Assembly: GCA_964393105.1 (NCBI GenBank)
Contig: CAYMSM010000037.1
Coordinates: 1-14,956, forward strand
Origin: CALMEC01 sp964393105
GTDB lineage: Bacteria; Actinomycetota; Thermoleophilia; Miltoncostaeales; Miltoncostaeaceae
Direction of reading: 5' to 3'
DNA length: 14,956 nt
The notes under the pieces were generated by a model, which did not search any database, was not told where the DNA came from, and worked only from the letters and a program-made list of their open reading frames with translations. The first letter of the stretch is position 1; each line of letters begins with the position of its first letter. The position numbers were made by a program, and so were the translations under genes. Positions 7,064 to 12,596 of this stretch are shown here, piece by piece.

Positions 7064-7156
7064 GGAGCGGCCGGGGCCTGGTGGCCCAACTCGTCTTCAA
7101 AACGAGCGGGGAGGGGTCCACCCCCGCCCGGTAGGTTCGATTCCTACGCCGCTCCG
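7064..7156 (+). tRNA. selC: Selenocysteine tRNA, anticodon TCA
   Basis: This is a 93-nt tRNA-Sec. The acceptor stem has 8 bp (7064-7071 with 7148-7155), the bacterial tRNA-Sec hallmark, with G7156 as discriminator. The D stem GGGCC/GGCCC (7074-7078, 7083-7087) closes a 4-nt loop. The anticodon stem 7090-7094/7102-7106 frames CTTCAAA with TCA at 7097-7099, which reads UGA. A long G/C-rich variable arm spans about 7107-7130. The T arm is GTAGG-TTCGATT-CCTAC (7131-7147). No CCA is encoded. Such a tRNA is charged with serine, converted to selenocysteinyl-tRNA by SelA and delivered by SelB. None of selA, selB or selD is in the window. Its presence implies that the organism makes at least one selenoprotein. 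Confidence 0.96.
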
Positions 7157-7234
7157 TGAAAGGTCAGGCACCTAGCAAAATACCTGCAAAACCAGGATTC
7201 AATGATAGCGAGAAGTGCGCACATTGAGAGTTAC

Positions 7235-7254
7235 GTGCCACACCGGTGCCACAC
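7235..7254. repeat. 9-bp direct repeat downstream of selC
   Basis: GTGCCACAC occurs at 7235-7243 and again at 7246-7254, separated by CG, giving an 11-nt period close to one helical turn. It sits at the edge of an AT-rich stretch (7157-7234, 43 of 78 bases A or T by hand count) that directly follows the tRNA 3' end. It could be a protein-binding site or a scar of integration at the tRNA. Neither is proven. Confidence 0.5.
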
Positions 7255-7500
7255 GGCAAGAGACGATCAGCGGCGCAGGCCCGTCGCAGCGAAGGGTTCG
7301 CCGATGGCCCCTGGGAAGCCGAAGAGCAGGAGGAACGGGTCGCGCTGATCGTGCGGTCGAACATCGGTGGCGAACCGCAACTTCGCATTCGGCAAATCCC
7401 CACTGACGCCGACGCGAGCAAGCCAGCCACATCGACGACTCGGGATATGACCCTCGACATGGACGTCGAGCACGGCCCCATCCGTCCCGCGGCACCGTGA
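7246..7500 (+). CDS. Doubtful 84-residue ORF upstream of the methyltransferase
   Basis: I do not recognise this product. The frame opens after an in-frame TGA at 7225-7227 and its first start is GTG at 7246, with no Shine-Dalgarno. The central part, from WEAEEQEERVALIVRS to LRIRQIP, has believable protein composition and moderately GC-rich third positions. The ends are Arg-rich or low in pattern. Its TGA at 7498-7500 overlaps the methyltransferase GTG at 7497 (GTGA), which favours a real coupled upstream gene or the 3' remnant of one. It has no membrane segment. It may be a decayed fragment whose original start was lost beside selC, or a selenoprotein read through the upstream TGA (see findings). 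Confidence 0.3.
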   Translation: MPHGKRRSAAQARRSEGFADGPWEAEEQEERVALIVRSNIGGEPQLRIRQIPTDADASKPATSTTRDMTLDMDVEHGPIRPAAP

Positions 7501-8126
7501 CCACGCCGACGTTCGACCAAAGCTTCTGGGAAGAACGCTGGTCGCAACACCTCCGTGACCATGCAGATCAAGTCGCGCATCGCCCCCCGAACGCACATCT
7601 GGTCGCCGAAGCCGCAAACCTGCGACCCGGGCTCGCCCTCGACGCCGGCTGCGGTCACGGATCAGAAACGTTCTGGCTCGCAGTGCGCGAATGGCACGTC
7701 ACCGCCGTCGACTTCTCGGCAGCCGCTCTGACACACGCCCGGTCGACGGCCGAGGCGATGGGCGTGGACGTCGCCGAGCGCATCGACTGGGTTCAGGGCG
7801 ACCTCTCGACCTGGACTCCGGAACCTGATCACTACGACCTTGTGGTCTGCCTGTACGTTCACGCGGCGGGGACGGTGGAAGCGATGGTGCAGCGGCTGGC
7901 GACTGGGGTCGCGCCTGGCGGGACCCTGTTCCTGGTCGGCCACCGTCCCATCGACCCGGCCACCGGAGCGGAAACGGCTGCAGCCGGTCAGGTTCAGGTC
8001 TCCGTCGACACCGCGGTCGCTGCGCTCGATCCCGCCCGTTGGAGCTTCATCGTCGCGGAGGATCGCCCTCGGGCCATCGTCGGCACCGGTGTCGACACCG
8101 TCATCTGCGCGCGACGCCAGTCCTGA
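7497..8126 (+). CDS. Class I SAM-dependent methyltransferase
   Basis: This 209-residue protein has a Rossmann-type methyltransferase fold. Motif I LALDAGCGHG (residues 46-55) binds S-adenosylmethionine. The acidic end of strand 2 is Asp72 in TAVDFS. GDL at 101-103 and YDLVVCLYVH (113-122, motif IV) follow, then APGGTLFLVGH (139-149). The N-terminal FWEERW...PPNAHLVAEA pattern resembles the TehB/thiopurine-methyltransferase-like group of small bacterial enzymes. The methyl acceptor cannot be read from the sequence. The start is GTG at 7497, overlapping the stop of the preceding small ORF. No ribosome-binding site is evident, so expression may depend on coupling. A link to selenium or tellurium methylation would be speculative despite the neighbouring selC. 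Confidence 0.87.
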   Translation: MTTPTFDQSFWEERWSQHLRDHADQVAHRPPNAHLVAEAANLRPGLALDAGCGHGSETFWLAVREWHVTAVDFSAAALTHARSTAEAMGVDVAERIDWVQGDLSTWTPEPDHYDLVVCLYVHAAGTVEAMVQRLATGVAPGGTLFLVGHRPIDPATGAETAAAGQVQVSVDTAVAALDPARWSFIVAEDRPRAIVGTGVDTVICARRQS

Positions 8127-8242
8127 CGTCCCGTCACCCGAGACGGCCGCTACTTTGCTGCCCGCCTGTTACTGGTCTGTCGCACACCTTGTCCTCGAAC
8201 GCGGCGGCGCCACCGGCAAGTCGACGGGCGATGTTCTTCGGG

Positions 8243-8258
8243 TAGCCTCCCTGGCGCG
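8243..8258 (+). promoter_or_regulatory. Possible promoter close to the 8259 start
   Basis: TAGCCT at 8243-8248 ends 10 nt before the ATG at 8259, and no purine-rich Shine-Dalgarno precedes that ATG. This would give a near-leaderless transcript. GTCGAC near 8220-8225 is only a weak -35 candidate. Confidence 0.25.
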
Positions 8259-9335
8259 ATGAAACTCGTTCTTGGCCTTGGGGTGCTTGCGGCCGCGCTG
8301 GTGGCGGCACCCGCCCAGGCTGCCGTCGTGGGGGTCACCAACTCGGGTCTGCGGGATCGCCAGACGCAGATCTTCATCGGGCAGCGCGTCTCGTTCGTCA
8401 ACCTCACGGGTGCCGCGGTCACGATCGACAGCACCGGTGGGCCATCCTTCGACGATCTCGCGCTTTCCCTGGATGGCGCTGGCGAGCGCCGCTTCACGCG
8501 CGTGGGCCGCTACCGCTACACGGCGGCCGGCCGCGACGGTGTGATCATCGTCCGGGCCTTTGCGCGCTCGCCCCGCAGCAGGCGCGTCGGGTGCAGCGAT
8601 CGCAAGGTCTACCGCTACGACATCACCGTCAAGGGCCGCAAGTCGGTGATGGAGACCTGGCGGCCCGAGTTCAGGAATCAGGGTGCCTTCAGCATCTCCT
8701 ACAACTACCTCGTCCGCTACCCCGGCGTGCTGCTCAGCGTGACCGACGACTGCGGCGAGCGCACGAGCATCGAGCTGGCGGCAGGCCGCGACAAGACGGC
8801 CCCCGGCACCGGCTCTCTCTTTGGCTACACCTGGTCTGACAGTGTGGCCAGCGCGGAGAGTGGCCGGCCGCCCCCGTGTGCGTTCGCCACGGCCGTGACC
8901 GGCCTGGGCGCCCAGGTGTCGATCGAGGGGTTCATCTCGGGGGGCGTCGGCGGGGCCTTCATCAGCTCGCGCCTCACCACCCCGCAGTTCGGCGTGCTCG
9001 CGTCGATCCTGCAAGCCAAGCACGACGGGGTGTGCGACAAGGACCCTGGCCTCTCCAACTCATCAGTGTTCGACGGTCTACCCGGCTACGACGCGTCCGC
9101 CGACGCGATCTTCTCCAGGGACTTCAACGTCTCGGGCGGGAAGCTCAGCCCGCCGAGCACCTCGCTCAACGGCGAGTTCGCGTCCCACAGCCAGCGCACC
9201 ACCACGGCGTTCGCGCGCAAGCTGGCTCGGGGGCAGTCGTTCTCCGTCGCGACGACGCGGACGTTTGACGACACGAGCTCCCAGACCACGGCCAAGGGAA
9301 CCGCCTCCATCTCAATCAGCGTTCGCCGCCGCTGA
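8259..9335 (+). CDS. Secreted beta-rich protein of unknown function
   Basis: I do not recognise the family. The 358-residue precursor has a clear Sec signal peptide (KLVLGLGVLAAALVAAPAQA, cleavage probably after Ala21). Residues 22-100 look like a small beta sandwich: QIFIGQRVSFVNLTGAAVTI and then RRFTRVGRYRYTA resemble the strands of a cupredoxin fold, but there is no His/Cys/Met copper-ligand set. The remainder is Ser/Thr/Gly-rich beta-prone sequence with GGVGGAFISS and a Thr-rich end. It has four cysteines (112, 165, 207, 259), which could make two disulfides in an exported protein. No transmembrane anchor or sorting motif is seen at the C-terminus (SISVRRR). It is monocistronic by spacing. 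It may be a structural or binding protein of the cell surface. Confidence 0.8.
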   Translation: MKLVLGLGVLAAALVAAPAQAAVVGVTNSGLRDRQTQIFIGQRVSFVNLTGAAVTIDSTGGPSFDDLALSLDGAGERRFTRVGRYRYTAAGRDGVIIVRAFARSPRSRRVGCSDRKVYRYDITVKGRKSVMETWRPEFRNQGAFSISYNYLVRYPGVLLSVTDDCGERTSIELAAGRDKTAPGTGSLFGYTWSDSVASAESGRPPPCAFATAVTGLGAQVSIEGFISGGVGGAFISSRLTTPQFGVLASILQAKHDGVCDKDPGLSNSSVFDGLPGYDASADAIFSRDFNVSGGKLSPPSTSLNGEFASHSQRTTTAFARKLARGQSFSVATTRTFDDTSSQTTAKGTASISISVRRR

Positions 9336-9371
9336 GCCGGACGCAGGACGGGTTCGGCGAGGTCGTCCAAC

Positions 9372-9424
9372 GGCCAGGGTCGGTGGCCACCTCGGTTTGC
9401 CCGCCGCACAGTCGGGTGACTGTG
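9372..9424. terminator. Tandem hairpins after the secreted-protein gene
   Basis: GGCCA/TGGCC with a 7-nt loop (9372-9388) is followed by CACAGTC-GGGT-GACTGTG, a perfect 7-bp stem with a tetraloop (9407-9424). They lie 37-90 nt after the stop at 9335. No T-run follows, which is common for candidate terminators in high-GC actinobacteria, so the terminator call is moderate. Confidence 0.4.
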
Positions 9425-9448
9425 ATCCCCTGAGATGAAGTTGCAGAA

Positions 9449-9470
9449 CGCCACCCGAAGACCGGTGGCG
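9449..9470. repeat. Hairpin upstream of the GYD gene
   Basis: CGCCACC (9449-9455) and GGTGGCG (9464-9470) form a perfect 7-bp inverted repeat around an 8-base loop, 71 nt before the ATG at 9541. It could be an operator or a third terminator stem. Nothing in the sequence decides between these. Confidence 0.35.
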
Positions 9471-9540
9471 GAGCCTCGACACGGCACCCTATTGTTGAGA
9501 GAGTCACCGCAACCCCAAGGACTCGATGTGGAGGTGACTC

Positions 9541-9909
9541 ATGCCGAAGTACGTGAGCTTCTTCAGCTACACGGGCGAGGCGTGGCGCGCCATGGTCGCG
9601 CGTCCCGGAAATCGCGCGGCTGCGGCCCGTGCGCTGCTGGAGGAGATCGGCGGGCAGATGGAGTCCTTCTACTGGATGTTCGGCGAATGGGATGGATTCG
9701 TGGTCTATGACGTCCCCGACGCGGCGACCGCCGCGGCCTTCTCGGGGCGCGTGACGAGCTCCGGCCTGATCGGGGAGTTCCAAACCCAGCAGCTTCTGAC
9801 GATGGAGGAGGCCCGGCAGGGCCTCGAGAAGGCACGAGCGGCCGCGGCGGCCTACGAACCGCCCGGAACCCAGACCGAGTGGCGCGCCGAGTACGACGCG
9901 TTGGGATAG
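9541..9909 (+). CDS. GYD-domain protein
   Basis: The 122-residue protein matches the GYD domain family, small ferredoxin-like alpha/beta-barrel proteins of unknown function. The N-terminal strand KYVSFFSYT leads to a helix with RAAAARALLEEIGGQMESFYWMFGEWDGFVVYDVPD. The WDGFVVYDVPD segment is the equivalent of the family's GxYD signature, and an AATAAAFSGRVTSSG helix follows. The C-terminal LEKARAAAAAYEPPG is an extension. The start is certain: GGAGGTGA (9530-9537) precedes the ATG with ideal spacing. No transmembrane segment or signal peptide is present, so it is cytoplasmic. Its neighbours do not suggest a specific role. Confidence 0.85.
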   Translation: MPKYVSFFSYTGEAWRAMVARPGNRAAAARALLEEIGGQMESFYWMFGEWDGFVVYDVPDAATAAAFSGRVTSSGLIGEFQTQQLLTMEEARQGLEKARAAAAAYEPPGTQTEWRAEYDALG

Positions 9910-9925
9910 GCCGGCGAGTCGAACC

Positions 9926-9955
9926 GCCCGAGCTTTGTGATCGGGCACGCTCGGG
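9926..9955. terminator. Alternative hairpins after the GYD gene
   Basis: The same 5' arm can pair in two ways: GCCCGA (9926-9931) with TCGGGC (9941-9946), or CCCGAGC (9927-9933) with GCTCGGG (9949-9955). They lie 17 nt after the GYD stop and before the next gene. A terminator is the simple reading. The mutually exclusive folds could also act as an attenuator. Confidence 0.4.
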
Positions 9956-10048
9956 TCCTCACGGGCGGGCATTTGTAGAGTCTGTCGAGGTGCGGCGACG
10001 GCGGGGAGCACACTCGCCGGGTGCAGGTCGAACGAGGAGCAGCGAGAG

Positions 10049-10531
10049 ATGAGCCCGAGCGGCGAGTACGAAACGGTTCGTGAGTCAGACGCCGGGGAGG
10101 GAACGCGGCGTGCGACGCATGAGCACAGCGTCGAGACCCGCCCGGCGGGAGACCGCTTCGCCAACCCGGGGCCGCCCCGACCGCCCTGGTACGAGAACCT
10201 TCCCACATGGGCCGCGATCAGCATCTTCATGCATGGCCTCGTGGTGCTGATCCTGATCGTGCTGTTCGCGTCGCCCGGGACGTTCGGGTTGGCGAGTGAG
10301 GATGATGTCGAGCGTCTACAGCTGCAGGGTGCCGCGGCGCTCACGTCGATCGACGCGCGCATCAGCGCGCTGGAGCGCCAGGCTTCGGCGCTAGCCGTAG
10401 TTGCTGCCGCCCAATCGTCGACGCCTCAGCAGGCGCCTTCCACCGTCATTGTTGCCGACCTGACGCTGCGCCTCAGCACGCTCGAGACCCGCGTCGCCGC
10501 GCTGTGTGCCGCCGCCAGCCCGCCCTGCTGA
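10049..10531 (+). CDS. Single-pass membrane protein with coiled-coil tail
   Basis: I do not recognise this 160-residue protein. The first ~45 residues are hydrophilic and disordered, ending in PGPPRPPWYENLP. One transmembrane helix follows at about 54-76 (WAAISIFMHGLVVLILIVLF). The segment after it is heptad-like (DVERLQLQGAAALTSIDARISALERQ, about 86-111), then comes a Ser/Thr/Pro linker, and a second short heptad run (LTLRLSTLETRVAALCA, about 138-154) leads to a terminal Cys. This suits an oligomeric bitopic envelope protein. The ATG at 10049 follows GAGGAG by about 10 nt. There is no operon partner on the same strand. Confidence 0.7.
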   Translation: MSPSGEYETVRESDAGEGTRRATHEHSVETRPAGDRFANPGPPRPPWYENLPTWAAISIFMHGLVVLILIVLFASPGTFGLASEDDVERLQLQGAAALTSIDARISALERQASALAVVAAAQSSTPQQAPSTVIVADLTLRLSTLETRVAALCAAASPPC

Positions 10532-10660
10532 CCTCGCACCAACTCGCGGTCTCTCAGGCCATGGACTTCGTCGAGCGTCGCGAGGTCCGACCGCGCCGAG
10601 TAACGAAGAACTCGTCGGAGTACGAGCGGCGGCGATGCTCGACGGACCGAGACTCGAACG

Positions 10661-10709
10661 GGGCGCCGAGCGGCGCCCGGTGCGGTGCGTTTCCGCACAC
10701 ACCGGGCGC
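10661..10709. terminator. Strong bidirectional hairpin between convergent genes
   Basis: Two competing perfect stems overlap here. GGGCGCC-GAGC-GGCGCCC (10661-10678) has 7 bp. GCGCCCGGTG (10673-10682) pairs with CACCGGGCGC (10700-10709) over 10 bp, and a small CGG/CCG stem lies inside its loop. The block sits between the rightward gene ending at 10531 and the leftward gene whose TAG is at 10711-10709, as expected of a shared terminator. No T-run is present. Confidence 0.6.
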
Positions 10710-10936
10710 TACCCGCGTGTAAGAGCCTCGTGCTCCAGGTCCAACTGGTCGGACTGCGCCGTCGAGAGGGAGATGGGGCCGTGGGGTGGATACTCACGCC
10801 AATCCTCGATCCGGCGGCGCAGGCCGCGGATGAGTCCATGCTCGGCGATCAATGACCCGAGCTGCGGGCCCTCTGGGTCCGGCTCGACGGAGGTGAGCGA
10901 TTGCGTTGCGACTGCAGTTGTCGATGTCCAGATCAT
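10709..10936 (-). CDS. Small protein coupled to the pseudo-receiver gene
   Basis: This 75-residue protein is unrecognised. It has no membrane segment. The central part LGSLIAEHGLIRGLRRRIEDWREYP is predicted helical and basic/aromatic, and the C-terminal DQLDLEHEALTRG is acidic and helical. Its ATG at 10936 overlaps the TGA of the upstream 126-residue gene by ATGA, so the two are almost surely co-translated, and this is the main reason for accepting so short a gene. The TAG stop lies in the outer arm of the terminator hairpin. A partner or output role for the neighbouring protein is inference. Confidence 0.6.
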   Translation of the reverse strand: MIWTSTTAVATQSLTSVEPDPEGPQLGSLIAEHGLIRGLRRRIEDWREYPPHGPISLSTAQSDQLDLEHEALTRG

Positions 10937-11313
10937 GCCGCCGCCAATGCCGCTCGGTCTTCGATCATGAGCTCACAGAGCTTCAAGGCGACCTTGTAGC
11001 CCATCTCGTTGCCACCGCTCGCGAGCACGACGGATCGCCCGAGCTGGTTGGCGAGCGAGCCGAACCCTGAGCCCATATCGTCTGAGATGACGACGATCGG
11101 GCCGGGCTGCTCACGAAGGTCGCGTTCGATCTCGGCCAGCTCGGTGAGGCACGCATCGCGAGCATCGACGACGATGACCTCGTCAGCGCGCTGAAGCGGT
11201 GTCGCCGCAGGAAGCTCGGTGACGATGTGGCCGAGCCCTTTCAGCGTCTCCGCAAGCGCAGATTCGTCTCGACCTCTCGGGCCGACAACGCGAATCTCAC
11301 AGGTGTTCATCAT
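10933..11313 (-). CDS. Pseudo-receiver-like alpha/beta protein, function unknown
   Basis: This 126-residue protein has alternating strands and helices: CEIRVVGP (5-12), an alpha segment DESALAETLKGLGHI, VTELP, then DEVIVVDARD (44-53), a helix TELAEIERDLRE, PIVVISDD (72-79), LGRSVVLASG (91-100) and a C-terminal helix KVALKLCELMIED. The length and pattern resemble a response-regulator receiver domain. VVDARD could stand where the phosphorylated Asp strand lies, but the N-terminal acidic pair (DD or ED) and the conserved Lys are not convincing, so a phosphate-independent pseudo-receiver is more likely. ATG codons at 11313 and 11310 are both usable, and GAGGA is immediately upstream. It is the first gene of a two-gene unit. 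The fold assignment is inference. Confidence 0.68.
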   Translation of the reverse strand: MMNTCEIRVVGPRGRDESALAETLKGLGHIVTELPAATPLQRADEVIVVDARDACLTELAEIERDLREQPGPIVVISDDMGSGFGSLANQLGRSVVLASGGNEMGYKVALKLCELMIEDRAALAAA

Positions 11314-11379
11314 TCCTCAGTTCCCGTGCGGGTTGGAAAAGGCACACTCATGCCGCCGCGCACGGATGCGCGACGACCG

Positions 11380-11399
11380 GGCCCGGCAGATGCCGGGCC
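11380..11399 (-). terminator. Hairpin terminator after the Pro-rich protein gene
   Basis: GGCCCGGC and GCCGGGCC pair over 8 bp around an AGAT loop, starting 9 nt beyond the TAA of the leftward gene that ends at 11409. The stem is perfect and all G/C. No T-run follows. Its position directly after the stop codon makes a terminator the best reading. Confidence 0.6.
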
Positions 11400-11408
11400 G
11401 GAGCTGCC

Positions 11409-12380
11409 TTACCCTGGTCTGAGGGCGAGGGTTGCGAACCCTCGAGGGCCCCGGCGACGACGGTCGCGGATGGGGCTGGCAAAGAGCGGAAGCACCATGA
11501 GAAGCGCGCCCATCAGAAGCAGGGCGGTCTGCGTCTCTTGCGTCAACGACGACTTGCCGTCCGGCAGGCCGAGCGGGAGAAAGCCCATCAGCAGTGCGAG
11601 GATCCCGGCGCCCTCTCCAGACCATCCCCCGGGCGGAGCGGCGAAGCCAAAGGGCAGGTCAGCCGCGACGTGCGTGGCCTGTGCGGGAGGATGGGTCGGC
11701 ATCGGGCGCGGCGCGGCGGTCGCGGTGCTCGCCGCCGCCCCATCAAGGGCGGCCTGCGGGCCGAACGTCTCGGGACGAACATACGGCGACAAGAGCCCAG
11801 AGCCGAGCGTCTGCACGATCGGAACGACGAGCGGCGTGATGATCGAGGTGTCCGTGGCCGACTTCACCGAAGGCGACGCCGTGGACGTCGCGATGGTCAA
11901 CGGCGCGGCGAGTGCGCTCGGGTCAATCTGATCGCCGCTCGGCATCACGGATCCCAAATCCGATCCGCTCACCGTAATGGCAGGTCCATCGGCGCCCACG
12001 ACCACGGCGGGAGCGTCCAGAACGGCGATGATGATCTCCTGCGGGGCGGCAGGCGTCGGCTCCGTGACTGCAGATGGTGTCGCGCCCGGCACGGGCTGAA
12101 CGGGGGGCGCCGCGGCCGGTTCCGTGACGGCCACGGGATCCGGTGGCGGCGGCGGAGGAGGTACGGCGGTGACGACAGGCTCTGCGACGAGCGGTTCTGC
12201 GGCGACAGGAGCGGGCTCGACAGGCGCAGGTGCCGGATCGACGACGGTGGTCGCAACCGCGGTGGTGTCGGTCGTGACGGCGGTGTCGATGGCGACGGCC
12301 TCGACGATCTGGTCGAGTGCCATGGCGCCGGGCGCGCAGGTGAGGACAGCAAGGAGGGCAGCGAACACGGTGAGTCGCAT
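11409..12380 (-). CDS. Exported Pro/Ala/Val-rich protein with C-terminal membrane segment
   Basis: I do not recognise the family. I chose the ATG at 12380 because it directly begins a signal peptide (MRLTVFAALLAVLTCAPGAMA, cleavage near residue 21). An upstream GTG at 12434 would put 18 polar residues in front. The mature protein (323-residue precursor) is low-complexity Ala/Val/Pro/Thr to about residue 250, with a seven-Pro run and PAPAPVEPAPV-like repeats. Two hydrophobic stretches lie near the end: GAGILALLMGFLPLGL and ALLLMGALLMVLPLFA. The second is followed by a basic tail IRDRRRRGPRG, a stop-transfer arrangement that leaves the Pro-rich part outside. There is no LPxTG motif. It is likely an envelope-spanning stalk protein. 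The gene is followed by a clear hairpin. Confidence 0.72.
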   Translation of the reverse strand: MRLTVFAALLAVLTCAPGAMALDQIVEAVAIDTAVTTDTTAVATTVVDPAPAPVEPAPVAAEPLVAEPVVTAVPPPPPPPDPVAVTEPAAAPPVQPVPGATPSAVTEPTPAAPQEIIIAVLDAPAVVVGADGPAITVSGSDLGSVMPSGDQIDPSALAAPLTIATSTASPSVKSATDTSIITPLVVPIVQTLGSGLLSPYVRPETFGPQAALDGAAASTATAAPRPMPTHPPAQATHVAADLPFGFAAPPGGWSGEGAGILALLMGFLPLGLPDGKSSLTQETQTALLLMGALLMVLPLFASPIRDRRRRGPRGFATLALRPG

Positions 12381-12549
12381 CACCCTACGGCGATGGCCGA
12401 TCGTGAAGCTGGCGTCCCGGTCTCTCACTCCCACACGTCCATTTGGACCCTCGTCGCTTGTGTCAGCGTGCGTCGCAGAAGACTACTCAAGAAACGCGCA
12501 AAGTCATAGGTCTGGGGGCTTAGGTCGTGTGTCCACGCCGGGTGTCTCT

Positions 12550-12555
12550 TACGAT
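12550..12555 (+). promoter_or_regulatory. Possible -10 box for malQ
   Basis: TACGAT at 12550-12555 fits TAnnnT and would start transcription near 12562, leaving a leader of about 35 nt before the ATG at 12597. No matching -35 and no clear Shine-Dalgarno were found, so this is tentative. Confidence 0.25.
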
Positions 12556-12596
12556 CGATCCGATTGCCCGTCTGGCCCGCCCGCGAGACTGTGTGC

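Noticed and set aside
7164..7658. Minus-strand frame of 164 codons across the selC flank, considered as an integrase remnant
   Set aside because: I could not find integrase catalytic residues (R...HxxR...Y). Most of it is antisense to the methyltransferase start and the small ORF.
8169..9023. Minus-strand open frame of 284 codons
   Set aside because: It is antisense to the secreted-protein gene, which has a signal peptide and coherent composition. The antisense product has no recognisable pattern.
9316..10362. Minus-strand open frame of 348 codons
   Set aside because: It runs antisense through the GYD gene and part of the membrane-protein gene and has no protein-like pattern.
10640..10665. 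tRNA T-loop-like TTCGAGT on the minus strand
   Set aside because: The flanking five bases pair at only three of five positions and no acceptor, D or anticodon arm can be built around it.
10504..10722. Plus-strand open frame after the single-pass membrane protein gene
   Set aside because: It overlaps the end of that gene, contains the terminator hairpins and has Arg/Ser-rich random composition.
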